Shown here in pieces: positions 1 through 9,846 of a stretch of 64,000 bases of DNA. This DNA is from Bacteroidota bacterium (GTDB taxonomy: Bacteria; Bacteroidota; Bacteroidia; Sphingobacteriales; Sphingobacteriaceae). The stretch is from NCBI GenBank assembly GCA_013288685.1, contig JABDBM010000009.1, forward strand, positions 1-64,000. Reading direction: 5' to 3'. Every line of letters starts with the position of its first letter. Positions within the stretch are counted from its first letter, which is position 1. The translations under genes and the position numbers were made by a program. The notes under the pieces are model-generated. The model searched no databases and was not told the origin of the DNA. It saw only the letters and a program-made list of their open reading frames with translations.

Positions 1-1
1 A

Positions 2-2149
2 TTTATTTTCCTTCAGGATTTCCGGTCTACCTTAATTCCTGCAATCGCCGTACCTGTGGCAATTTTGGGTACGTTTTTCTTTATGTCGATATTTGGATTC
101 TCGATTAACCTGTTAACCCTGTTTGCGCTTGTTTTGGCAATCGGTATCGTGGTAGATGATGCCATTGTGGTCGTCGAGGCGGTACACGCCAAAATGGAAC
201 ACAAACATTTGGCGCCAAAGGTTGCCACTGTTGAAGCTATGCATGAAATTACCGGCGCAATCATATCCATCACCCTGGTAATGGCAGCCGTGTTTTTACC
301 TGTTGGTTTTATGAGTGGTTCTACCGGCGTTTTTTACAGGCAGTTTGCCTTCACCATGGCCATAGCCATTATGATATCTGCCGTTAACGCGTTAACTTTA
401 AGTCCTGCCCTGGCAGCCTTATTTTTAAAAGATAAACACGAAGACGGCAGTGCCATCGCATCAAAAAAATCATTCAGTCAAAAGTTTTATGCCGGTTTTA
501 ACAGTAGCTTTAGCGCAATTACCAACCGCTATGTTGGCGGCTTGAAATTCCTGATGCGTAACCGTTGGGTAGGCATCACTGGGCTGGCTTTAATTACTTT
601 GGTTACCGTTTACATGGTAAGCAACACTAAATCGGGCTTTATCCCTACCGAAGACCAGGGCTTTGTGGCCATCTCGGTTTCCACGCCGTCTGGTTCATCG
701 TTGGATGTTACGACCAAAGTACTTAAACAGGCCGAAGACGAGTTGGGAGCAATGCCATCGGCAAGGTTCGTAACCGCCATTTCAGGGTTTAACTTGTTAA
801 CTTCATCCAACAGTCCATCGGCAGCTGTATGTTTTGTACTGTTAAAACCAAATAAGGACCGTGGTGCTGTAAAAGACATCAACGCCATTCAGGATATTAT
901 CCGGGGTAAATTAGGCGCCATCACCGGCGGTAGTTTCTTCGTGTTCAGCTTCCCAACCGTTCCGGGTTTTAGCAACGTGGAAGCGCTGGACGTAGTTTTG
1001 CAGGATAAAACAGGCGGCAAGCTCGATAAGTTTAGCGGCGTCGCCAACACATTTATTGGCAAGCTGATGACCAAACCGGCCATCGCCTACGCATTCACTT
1101 CTTTTAAAGCCGATTACCCCCAATTACAATTAGAAGTTAACGACGAAAAGGCCAATCAGTTAGGTGTAAACGTTCGTGATATACTGGCGACCATGCAGGC
1201 ATATTTCGGCAGCGCACAGGCATCCGACTTTAACCGCTTCGGTAAATATTACCGCGTGGTGGTGCAAGCCGATATAGCCGACCGTACCGATCCGTCATCA
1301 ATCGACCGCGTATTTGTAAAAAACAAAACCGGTGAAATGGTGCCGATCAATACCCTGGTGAAACTAACCCGCGTGTATGGCTCCGAAACTGCATCGCGTT
1401 ATAACCTGTTCAATTCTATCGAAATCAACGCCATCCCAAAACCCGGCTATAGCTCGGGCGATGCCATTAAGGCGATAGAAGAGACAGCAAAAGAACAATT
1501 GCCATCCGGTTTTGCCTACGAATTCTCGGGCCAAACCCGCGAAGAAATAGGTTCTGGCGGACAATCGGCCATCGTATTTATGTTGTGCTTGGTATTTGTT
1601 TACTTCCTGCTATCGGCACAGTACGAAAGTTACATCCTGCCATTGGCGGTAATATTATCCATACCAACCGGTATACTGGGCGTGTTTGTGGTATTAGGCT
1701 TAACAGGCATCGAAAACAACATCTACGTGCAGGTAGCCTTAATCATGCTCATTGGTTTGTTGGCCAAAAACGCCATCTTAATTGTGGAATTCGCCGTTCA
1801 GCGCCGAAAGGCAGGGCAGTCATTAGTTGCAGCAGCTATTGAAGCGGCAAGATTAAGGCTTCGTCCAATCATTATGACCTCGCTGGCTTTCGTATTCGGT
1901 TTATTCCCGATGAGTATAGCTACCGGTCCATCGGCACAGGGTAACCACTCCATCAGTATCGGCGCCGCCGGCGGGATGGTTTCGGGCGTAATCCTGGGCT
2001 TATTTATTATCCCGGTTCTGTTTGTCATCTTCCAGCATCTGCAGGAAAAAGTTACTGGTATCCCGGTAGCGGTGTTGATGAATGAAAACGGGCACGACAA
2101 GAAAAATGGGCAGCACGCTGCACAATTAGAAGGAGAATTGATAGCGTAA
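2..2149 (+). CDS. RND efflux pump inner-membrane subunit (AcrB/HAE1 family), 5' end missing
   Basis: Proton-driven inner-membrane pump of a tripartite multidrug efflux system. The frame is open to the left edge: translation from base 2 gives FIFLQDFRSTLIPAIAVP, typical AcrB sequence just before TM4, so the GTG at 56 is internal and roughly 330-340 N-terminal residues of the usual ~1040 lie outside. Visible are the TM4 pair of aspartates in GIVVDDAIVVVEAV (proton relay), the motif FLPVGFMSGSTGVFYRQF, the second large periplasmic porter loop and the final TM block with LIGLLAKNAILIVEFA. 715 residues are present. An outer-membrane partner follows 143 bp downstream in the same direction; the adaptor gene is expected upstream. 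The substrate cannot be told from sequence. Confidence 0.95.
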   Translation, partial: FIFLQDFRSTLIPAIAVPVAILGTFFFMSIFGFSINLLTLFALVLAIGIVVDDAIVVVEAVHAKMEHKHLAPKVATVEAMHEITGAIISITLVMAAVFLPVGFMSGSTGVFYRQFAFTMAIAIMISAVNALTLSPALAALFLKDKHEDGSAIASKKSFSQKFYAGFNSSFSAITNRYVGGLKFLMRNRWVGITGLALITLVTVYMVSNTKSGFIPTEDQGFVAISVSTPSGSSLDVTTKVLKQAEDELGAMPSARFVTAISGFNLLTSSNSPSAAVCFVLLKPNKDRGAVKDINAIQDIIRGKLGAITGGSFFVFSFPTVPGFSNVEALDVVLQDKTGGKLDKFSGVANTFIGKLMTKPAIAYAFTSFKADYPQLQLEVNDEKANQLGVNVRDILATMQAYFGSAQASDFNRFGKYYRVVVQADIADRTDPSSIDRVFVKNKTGEMVPINTLVKLTRVYGSETASRYNLFNSIEINAIPKPGYSSGDAIKAIEETAKEQLPSGFAYEFSGQTREEIGSGGQSAIVFMLCLVFVYFLLSAQYESYILPLAVILSIPTGILGVFVVLGLTGIENNIYVQVALIMLIGLLAKNAILIVEFAVQRRKAGQSLVAAAIEAARLRLRPIIMTSLAFVFGLFPMSIATGPSAQGNHSISIGAAGGMVSGVILGLFIIPVLFVIFQHLQEKVTGIPVAVLMNENGHDKKNGQHAAQLEGELIA

Positions 2150-2165
2150 TGGGAAAATAACCCTT

Positions 2166-2269
2166 TGTCATCCTGAGCGCAGCGAAGGATCTTCTCTACC
2201 CTGCAATAGTCACTATGCAAAGTTCGGGATGTATGTCGCAGAAGATCCTTCGCTGCGCTCAGGATGACA
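2166..2269. repeat. 30-bp perfect inverted repeat between pump and outer-membrane genes
   Basis: Arms 2166-2195 (begins TGTCATCCTGAGCGCAGCGA) and 2240-2269 are exact reverse complements of 30 bases, separated by 44 bases. The arms are GC-rich and unlike the AT-rich surroundings. No T-run follows directly, so this is not a canonical terminator. From memory, words of this type (CATCCTGAGCGCAGCGAAGG) are dispersed in many bacterial genomes. It probably folds in the transcript between the two pump genes and could set the expression ratio of the subunits. Confidence 0.85.
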
Positions 2270-2292
2270 AAAACTAAAAGAGAAATAACAAA

Positions 2293-3705
2293 ATGAAAAA
2301 TATATTCTATAAGCTCGGTTTTATCTTAGTGATAATGAGCTCATGTACCGTTTCGAAAAACGTCGAAACACCAAAACCGGCCCTGCCAGATGCATTCAGG
2401 AATGCAGCTGTTACAGCCGATACCAGCAGCATTGCTGATATCCCGTATAAAAGTTTTTTTAACGATGCCGTTTTACAAAAACTGATAGACAGCGCTATTG
2501 TAAAAAACTACGATATGCAGATAGCCCTCAAAAATATCGAGGCATCGCAATTGCTGTTTAAGCAAACAAAGTGGAACAATGTACCCCAGGTTGATTTAAA
2601 TGTTACGGCCAATTCCACCCGCCCGTCCGACAATAGTCTTGACGGCTTAAGTTTGAGCCAGGACAACATCAGCACCAAACATATTGAAGATTATTCGGCC
2701 AACGTTTCCATATCGTGGGAAGCTGATATTTGGGGCAAGATAAAAAACCAGCAAAAAAGCGCGCTGGCCGCTTACCTGCAAACTAACGAGGCCCGCAAAT
2801 TTTTGCAAACCAATATAGTGGCCAGTGTGGCCCAGGGATATTATAACCTGCTGATGCTGGATGCCCAACTGGATATTGCCCAAAAGAACGTAAAGCTAAA
2901 CGATAGTACGCTGCGCATTATCCGCCTGCAATTCGATGCGGGGCAGGTTACATCTTTAGCCGTTCAACAAGCCGAAGCCCAGCAGCAGGCAGCAGCACAA
3001 CTGGTACCGCAGTTTGAACAAGCCACCACCATACAGGAGAACGCCCTGCAAATTTTAGCCGGTACCTTACCCGGTAAAATTGAACGGAGCGCTATACTTG
3101 ATCAAATGACGTTACCTGAAAATGTGCCATCGGGACTACCGTCAACCATTATAAGCCGCCGGCCCGATGTTAAAAGTGCCGAATTGGCCCTCAACATAGC
3201 TAATGCAAAGGTAGGCATCAGCAAAGCCGAAATGTACCCCGCATTGCGTATCAGCGCACAGGGTGGCATCAACTCGTTTAAGGCCAGCGATTGGTTCAAT
3301 ATCCCTGCGTCGCTGTTTGGCATAGTGGCGGGCAGCGTGGTTCAGCCACTGATTGATCATAAGGAACTAAAAACCAATTACCAGGTGGCCCAGGTAGAGC
3401 GTGAGAAAACCGTGTTACAATTCCGCCAATCAGTATTAAATGCCGTGGGCGAAGTATCTGACGCTATGGTAAAAATTGAAAAGCTGAAGGCTCAACAGGC
3501 CATTGCTGCCAGCCGCGTAAACACCCTGCAAAAAGCTACCGGCAACGCTAACCTGCTGTTTAAAAACGGCATGGCCAATTACCTGGAAGTAATAACCGCC
3601 CAAAGTAACGTATTGCAGAGCGAACTTGCACTGGCATCCATCAAACGGGATGAGCTAAGCGCAGTTTCTGACCTTTATCGCGCTTTAGGCGGCGGTTGGA
3701 AATAA
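2293..3705 (+). CDS. Outer-membrane efflux lipoprotein (TolC/OprM/NodT family)
   Basis: Trimeric outer-membrane exit duct for the RND pump encoded just upstream. The N-terminus is a lipoprotein signal: charged MKNIFYK, a hydrophobic stretch and the lipobox IMSSC with Cys18 as the likely lipidated residue. Two outer-membrane efflux repeats follow (about residues 60-250 and 275-465), rich in Ala/Gln coiled-coil heptads, with the family motif SRRPDVKSAELALNIANAKV near residue 288. 470 residues is normal for OprM-type proteins. The gene shares strand with the pump and is followed by a strong terminator at 3729-3759, so it is probably the last gene of the efflux operon. Confidence 0.93.
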   Translation: MKNIFYKLGFILVIMSSCTVSKNVETPKPALPDAFRNAAVTADTSSIADIPYKSFFNDAVLQKLIDSAIVKNYDMQIALKNIEASQLLFKQTKWNNVPQVDLNVTANSTRPSDNSLDGLSLSQDNISTKHIEDYSANVSISWEADIWGKIKNQQKSALAAYLQTNEARKFLQTNIVASVAQGYYNLLMLDAQLDIAQKNVKLNDSTLRIIRLQFDAGQVTSLAVQQAEAQQQAAAQLVPQFEQATTIQENALQILAGTLPGKIERSAILDQMTLPENVPSGLPSTIISRRPDVKSAELALNIANAKVGISKAEMYPALRISAQGGINSFKASDWFNIPASLFGIVAGSVVQPLIDHKELKTNYQVAQVEREKTVLQFRQSVLNAVGEVSDAMVKIEKLKAQQAIAASRVNTLQKATGNANLLFKNGMANYLEVITAQSNVLQSELALASIKRDELSAVSDLYRALGGGWK

Positions 3706-3728
3706 AAATTTTATTGTGATTTGATGTG

Positions 3729-3759
3729 GCCTCCGGGGATTTATTTCCGGGGGCTTTTT
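3729..3759 (+). terminator. Rho-independent terminator of the efflux operon
   Basis: The 8-bp stem GCCTCCGG/CCGGGGGC (one G-T pair) closes a 10-base loop and is followed at once by five T. It lies 23 bases after the stop codon of the outer-membrane lipoprotein gene. Confidence 0.8.
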
Positions 3760-3943
3760 GTAAGGCTATCAGCAACCCCTGGTTACCCGGCACAAAAAAT
3801 ACGAAATTGATTGTCGTTGACTTCAGCCAACGGTTCTTATAGGGTCTTAAAAAGGCTTTAGCTGCAACAATCTAATATAATTAGCCAGGTTTAACGGCAT
3901 TATTTACTGTACTGGCCATTATTTGATGCTGACGATGTGATAT

Positions 3944-3975
3944 AAAAAAAGCGCTCTTACCGAAATAAGAACGCT
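3944..3975 (-). terminator. Probable rho-independent terminator of gyrB
   Basis: Read on the minus strand, the 10-base arms AGCGTTCTTA and TAAGAGCGCT (one mismatch) enclose a 6-base loop and are followed by a run of seven T (the A-run 3944-3950 on the plus strand). It lies about 110 bases beyond the gyrB stop codon. Confidence 0.72.
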
Positions 3976-4082
3976 GTAAAACTCATTAACACACCTCTAC
4001 CCCTCTGTCAAGAGCGGCGCTTCGCGCGCAAGGCCCGCAAATGGCTAAAAATGGCCATATCAAGCCTTCCGGCTCCTGCAGC

Positions 4083-6047
<1,965 letters not shown>

Positions 6048-6063
6048 TTAAAACAATAACCTT

Positions 6064-6071
6064 CAAAAGTA
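6064..6071 (-). promoter_or_regulatory. Candidate -7 box (TACTTTTG) for gyrB
   Basis: Perfect match to the Bacteroidota -7 consensus TAnnTTTG on the minus strand, ending 22 bases before the gyrB ATG. No clear TTG/TTTG -33 element is visible at the usual spacing, so the call rests on the -7 box and position alone. Confidence 0.45.
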
Positions 6072-6162
6072 CGAAATTTAACCCGGATTAACGTTAATGT
6101 TGATAAAAATGGCACGATTTAAACACACATTGTAAAACATTAGGATACTTGCACCGAAAGTT

Positions 6163-6170
6163 TATCTTTG
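6163..6170 (+). promoter_or_regulatory. Candidate -7 box (TATCTTTG) for the OmpH-like lipoprotein gene
   Basis: Perfect TAnnTTTG match about 68 bases before the ATG at 6239, implying a 5' leader near 60 bases. No good -33 element was found 17-23 bases upstream. Confidence 0.42.
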
Positions 6171-6238
6171 TCAAAATTTTTTTAATTAAATAATAACCAC
6201 TTCTTGTGCAAGCGCGCAATAAAAACCAAAAGATCAGA

Positions 6239-6829
6239 ATGAAAACTACGGCTTCAATTTTTACAAAAATCACTTTAAGTGTAGTACTTGCCGGGAGCTT
6301 AGCCGCCTGCAACAAACCCGCCGCAAGCGGTACAACCGCCGCAAGCACTACCGTCGCCAATAACGAAACCATTGTGTTTGTTAATCAGGACACATTATTA
6401 AGCAAATACGATTATGCTAAAGATGTAACCAAAAAGATGCAGGATAAGGGTAAAGCGGCACAAACCGATTTACAATCAAAAGGGCAGGCTTTTCAGCGTG
6501 ACGTTGCCGATTATCAAAAAAATGCCAACACCATGCCTGCCGATCAGCGCCAAACGAAGGAACAACAGCTGCAACGCAAACAACAGGAACTGCAAAGTTA
6601 CCAGCAAAATGCTACCGCCGAATTTCAAAATGAACAAGCAAGCGAAGGTGGCAAGGTTTATGATAAAATTGCCGATTTTGTAAAAGGATACGCTAAAGAA
6701 AAAGGATATAAACTGGTGCTTACCTATTCAAAAGCTAACCCAACCGTGTTATATGGCGATGCAACGTTAGATGTTACTGCCGATGTAACTAAAAGATTAA
6801 ATGACGCTTACGCGAAAGAAAAGAAATAA
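6239..6829 (+). CDS. OmpH/Skp-family periplasmic chaperone-like lipoprotein
   Basis: I chose the ATG at 6239 over the in-frame GTG at 6206 because it gives a clean lipoprotein signal, MKTTASIFTKITLSVVLAGS followed by lipobox LAAC with Cys24. Residues 45-65 (IVFVNQDTLLSKYDYAKDVT) match the start of the OmpH/Skp core. About 65-140 is a long Gln/Lys-rich coiled coil (the Skp tentacles). The end, around GYKLVLTYSKANPTVLYGD, is the returning core strand. 196 residues is slightly longer than soluble Skp. Such proteins bind unfolded outer-membrane proteins in the periplasm; lipid anchoring here is inferred from the lipobox. A terminator follows. Confidence 0.85.
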   Translation: MKTTASIFTKITLSVVLAGSLAACNKPAASGTTAASTTVANNETIVFVNQDTLLSKYDYAKDVTKKMQDKGKAAQTDLQSKGQAFQRDVADYQKNANTMPADQRQTKEQQLQRKQQELQSYQQNATAEFQNEQASEGGKVYDKIADFVKGYAKEKGYKLVLTYSKANPTVLYGDATLDVTADVTKRLNDAYAKEKK

Positions 6830-6884
6830 ATTAAATGTGCAGATTTCAAATGTGCGGATGTGCAGATGAAGATGCATTTAAAGT

Positions 6885-6918
6885 AAAAAACCTCAACTTT
6901 GCAGTTGAGGTTTTTTTT
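6885..6918 (+). terminator. Strong rho-independent terminator, symmetrical
   Basis: The perfect stem CCTCAAC/GTTGAGG with a 6-base loop is preceded by six A and followed by eight T. It ends transcription of the OmpH-like gene and would also work on the minus strand. It stops only 14 bases before the next start codon at 6933, so the downstream gene needs read-through or a promoter inside this short gap. Confidence 0.9.
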
Positions 6919-6932
6919 GTTAATAAATTTTG

Positions 6933-7394
6933 ATGGAAGCGCAAATACACGAGGAATTTATGCGGATGGCAATTGAGCTGTCGGAATATAATATTAAACA
7001 ACGCCAGGGCGGCCCATTTGGGGCGGTGATAGTAAAGGACGGCGTGTTGGTTGCTAAAAGCGCCAATAAAGTTATAGCGCAAAATGATCCTACCGCACAT
7101 GCTGAAATTTCGGCCATCAGGCTGGCTTGTTCCGAACTGGGCACATACGACTTAACAGGTTGTGCAATTTACACCAGCTGCGAACCTTGCCCCATGTGCC
7201 TGGGCGCCATTTATTGGGCACGTATTAATAAAATATACTATGCCAATACCAAAGCCGATGCGGCCACAGCGGGATTTGACGATCACCTTATTTATAAAGA
7301 AATGGAATGCGCAATGGAAAATAGAAAACTTCAGTTTGTTCAGATGTTGCGGGATGAGGCCTTACCTGCCTTTAAACTTTGGGGAACCGTTTAA
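6933..7394 (+). CDS. guaD: Nucleoside deaminase, guanine deaminase type
   Basis: Zinc-dependent cytidine/deoxycytidylate-deaminase-fold enzyme, probably converting guanine to xanthine. The zinc and catalytic motifs are clear: HAE (His56, Glu58) in PTAHAEISAI and SCEPCPMCLGAIYWAR with Cys86 and Cys89 as zinc ligands. The C-terminal ATAGFDDHLIYKEM is what separates the GuaD branch from the tRNA deaminase TadA, so GuaD is preferred, though TadA-like activity cannot be excluded. 153 residues from the ATG at 6933; a TTG one codon upstream is less likely. The 3' end overlaps the convergent glycosyltransferase gene by 4 bases. Confidence 0.85.
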   Translation: MEAQIHEEFMRMAIELSEYNIKQRQGGPFGAVIVKDGVLVAKSANKVIAQNDPTAHAEISAIRLACSELGTYDLTGCAIYTSCEPCPMCLGAIYWARINKIYYANTKADAATAGFDDHLIYKEMECAMENRKLQFVQMLRDEALPAFKLWGTV

Positions 7395-8794
7395 AAAGCA
7401 TTGGCATCACCTGTAAAGGAGTTTCTTATTGTTAAAACTATAATTTTTAAATCCAACAAAAACGACCAGTTTTCAAGGTACCACACATCAGCTTCAACCC
7501 GTTGTAGCATGGCGTCTACGGTTTTGGTTTCTCCCCGCAGACCTTTAATTTGCGCCCAGCCGGTAATGCCTGGCTTCAAAAAATGCCGCACCATAAACCT
7601 GTCAATCAATTGCGAATATTGTTTGGTATGTCTTATCATGTGCGGCCTTGGCCCTACAACGCTCATATTACCTTTCAATACATTAAAAAACTGAGGCAGT
7701 TCGTCCAGGCTTGTCCGTCTTAAAAATTTACCCATACGCGTTATACGGTAATCATCGCGGGTAGCTTGTTTTTTATCAGCATCTTTATTCACCTTCATGC
7801 TGCGCAACTTATAGCATTTAAACGGCCGGTTATCACGCCCCGATCTTATCTGGGTGAAAAACACAGGTCCGCGCGATTCCAGTTTTATCAGGATAAACAG
7901 AATAGGAAAGAGCCAGCTGAAAATAAATACAATAACGAATATGGAAAACGAAAAATCAAAAAAACGCTTGATCGACCGGTTTAGCAAGTTTTCGAGTGGC
8001 TCGGTACGTACCGAGATAATAGGTATGTGCCCAAAACTCTGGATATAGGTAGGCTTTTTGGCGTAATCATAATACTCAGGTACCGATTTAAAACGGATCA
8101 GGTTTTTATCGGCATCAAACATCAATTGCTCAATGGTTGCCGTGGCCGATACGGGCAGGGTACAAAAAATTTCGTCAACCTTGTTTGTCAATACATACGA
8201 AATACAATCAGCTGTGCCACCTAAATATAAATGTGGTTCAATAGTATTATTCGGGTCATCATCAAAAAAGCCAACTGCATTATAGCCCATATCGGGGTTT
8301 TTTTGAAAATAGTTGTACAAATCCTGACCAATTCTTCCGCCACCTACAATAATGATATCCCTGGTATCAATCAGCGCTGCGCGGTCACTTTTACGGATGG
8401 TTAAAAAAATGAGCTTCCACAACCCCAATAAAAATCCAAAAAGAGCTAAAGTATAAAATAAGTATTGCCTTGTAATAAAATATGCCTCGGTGCCTATTAA
8501 TATAAGGATGGTAAAACATATAAAGCTTACAAAAAGAAGATAGGTGCGGATAACTCCCCGATATGTTTTGATAGAGTCCTTATTTAAAACCTGCTCATAC
8601 AGCCCGGATATATTGGCCGAGAGCAGCCATACCAAATTAAAAACCAATACAATTGGCAAATATTTCCGGTTATTAGCCCACAAAAGAGATGAATTATCGA
8701 TAATAAAATAAGTAGTTAACATACTTATATTTAGTATACAATAATCAATTGCAAGATTTAATGCCTTAAAAAAAGCAGTATGTCTGTTTATCAT
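7391..8794 (-). CDS. Undecaprenyl-phosphate sugar-1-phosphate transferase (WcaJ/WbaP family), copy 1
   Basis: Membrane enzyme that starts a polysaccharide repeat unit by moving sugar-1-phosphate from a nucleotide sugar to undecaprenyl phosphate. Order of parts: four to five N-terminal TM helices (about 10-130), a Rossmann-like domain beginning IIIVGGGRIGQDLYNYF near 145, a TM/re-entrant helix near 280, then the catalytic bacterial sugar transferase domain with KCYKLRSM, RRTSLDELPQFFNVLKGNMS and VGPRPH. 467 residues is normal for the two-domain WcaJ type; glucose is the commonest substrate but is not shown. It stands alone, 10 kb from the main polysaccharide locus, and resembles the copy at 36623-38032. 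Its last 4 bases overlap guaD. Confidence 0.92.
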   Translation of the reverse strand: MINRHTAFFKALNLAIDYCILNISMLTTYFIIDNSSLLWANNRKYLPIVLVFNLVWLLSANISGLYEQVLNKDSIKTYRGVIRTYLLFVSFICFTILILIGTEAYFITRQYLFYTLALFGFLLGLWKLIFLTIRKSDRAALIDTRDIIIVGGGRIGQDLYNYFQKNPDMGYNAVGFFDDDPNNTIEPHLYLGGTADCISYVLTNKVDEIFCTLPVSATATIEQLMFDADKNLIRFKSVPEYYDYAKKPTYIQSFGHIPIISVRTEPLENLLNRSIKRFFDFSFSIFVIVFIFSWLFPILFILIKLESRGPVFFTQIRSGRDNRPFKCYKLRSMKVNKDADKKQATRDDYRITRMGKFLRRTSLDELPQFFNVLKGNMSVVGPRPHMIRHTKQYSQLIDRFMVRHFLKPGITGWAQIKGLRGETKTVDAMLQRVEADVWYLENWSFLLDLKIIVLTIRNSFTGDANAF

Positions 8795-9336
8795 TCAAAA
8801 CCGTAGATTAAAAGTTAACACAATTACAGCAACTTTGTGCTGAAAAGCCCAATAGCTGGCTATCTAATTAACTTTTCAATAAAATAAAGAGTCAAATCTA
8901 TTGTAAAATTTCATTTTTTCAATTTTATGACTGTATTATTTGCAATTTTTAAAAATGGTTATTATACTGTTTCATTCCGTTGATTTGTTTGAAGGTTGTG
9001 ATGGGATGAAAGAAACAGCCTGACAGGGGATTAATATACTTGAACCATTTGTATTAAAAAACTGCTTTTCCGGAATGTATCTCCGGAAACCCTGATTTAT
9101 ACCTGATAAGTTTGGGCTCTTTTTTAAATAAGAAATTTGCATAATTTTAAATACTGTATCAATAAATTGTTGTTTCAATAAGGGTATAGTCAAAAATATA
9201 CATTTTTATTAAAAGAAAAGAATTGTTCTTAATACGATGTGTCATCCGGTACATCGGCGCACTCTTCTTTACACCTGCAAACCAGTATTTTACAGCTAAA
9301 ATCGTAATAATTTAGTAAAATAATAAAAAGCCGGAT
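8795..9336. other. 542-base AT-rich gap upstream of the orphan sugar transferase
   Basis: No gene supported. It contains the candidate promoter at 8893-8900 and an 8-bp perfect hairpin at 9067-9089 (TTTCCGGA/TCCGGAAA, 7-base loop). On the minus strand this hairpin is followed, after a few bases, by a T-run (GCAGTTTTTT) and may end transcription from the S4-domain gene. The possible 73-codon minus-strand reading frame at 8972-9193 looks random in composition. Confidence 0.5.
8893..8900 (-). promoter_or_regulatory. Candidate promoter -7 box (TAGATTTG) for the orphan sugar transferase
   Basis: Perfect TAnnTTTG match on the minus strand about 99 bases before the start codon. A partial -33 element (ATTG, plus-strand CAAT at 8920-8923) lies 19 bases upstream of it, within the Bacteroidota spacing. 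Confidence 0.4.
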
Positions 9337-9738
9337 TTAGCTTTCTTTTTTAAAAAAATCATCCTTTAATTCATCAATTTCCCGCCTGTCCCTTTTGGTA
9401 GGACGTCCAGCTCCCCTATCGCGCGTTAACAATGGTGCATGGAACATTGATTTAAAAGCGTGAGTTTGCTCAACCGGTGTTACATCTTCGTAAAAGTTAA
9501 TTACTGTTTTCGCATCGGCACGGCTTTCGAGCAAACCGGTAACTTTTACCACCTTTTTTTCAATTCCTTTTGATACCTGGTAAATTTCCCCAATTTTAAC
9601 CTCGTGGGCAGGTTTTATATTTTGGCCATCAAGCTTTACGCGCCCGGCCTTACAAGCATCAGAAGCCAGGGTGCGGGTTTTAAAAATTCTTATCGCCCAT
9701 AAATATTTGTCTATTCGTAATTTTTCTTTTTCTGGCAT
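9337..9738 (-). CDS. hslR: S4-domain RNA-binding protein, Hsp15 (HslR) family
   Basis: Small basic RNA-binding protein. Family members bind stalled 50S subunits that carry nascent chain-tRNA after heat shock. The S4 fold covers about residues 7-66, with LRIDKYLWAIRIFKTRTLAS and CKAGRVKLDGQNIKPAHEVKIG. The C-terminal part ends in the basic GRPTKRDRREIDEL and an acidic-basic tail. 133 residues is the family length. A perfect -7 box (TAAATTTG, 9747-9754) ends eight bases before the start codon, pointing to a very short or absent leader. Divergent from dapD. Confidence 0.88.
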   Translation of the reverse strand: MPEKEKLRIDKYLWAIRIFKTRTLASDACKAGRVKLDGQNIKPAHEVKIGEIYQVSKGIEKKVVKVTGLLESRADAKTVINFYEDVTPVEQTHAFKSMFHAPLLTRDRGAGRPTKRDRREIDELKDDFFKKES

Positions 9739-9746
9739 GGCACCGG

Positions 9747-9754
9747 CAAATTTA
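9747..9754 (-). promoter_or_regulatory. Candidate -7 box (TAAATTTG) for hslR
   Basis: Perfect TAnnTTTG on the minus strand, ending 8 bases before the ATG at 9738. Transcription would start almost at the start codon. No matching -33 element is evident. Confidence 0.42.
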
Positions 9755-9846
9755 CAATAGTATTTATAAATTATAACCGTAACATTAAATCAACTCAAAC
9801 AATTTCCCTTAAAATTTCTTTAATTTGCCAAAAGTTTTATTTACTG

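Larger units (their letters stand above)
3706..4082. other. Convergent intergenic region between efflux operon and gyrB
   Basis: 377 bases without a supported gene. It holds the plus-strand terminator at 3729-3759, a small imperfect palindrome at 3815-3832 (CGTTGACTTCAGCCAACG) and the minus-strand gyrB terminator at 3944-3975. The stretch 4005-4080 next to gyrB is GC-richer and carries short complementary words but no clear element. I see no RNA gene. Confidence 0.6.

Noticed and set aside
926..933. GGCGGTAG octamer (ops/JUMPstart core)
   Set aside because: It lies inside the RND pump coding sequence, far from any glycan operon leader, and is explained by codons.
1798..2220. 140-codon minus-strand frame
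   Set aside because: Antisense to the end of the RND gene and part of the inverted repeat; no recognisable protein.
8972..9193. 73-codon minus-strand frame in the 542-base gap
   Set aside because: AT-driven composition, no motif, and the hairpin at 9067-9089 lies inside it.
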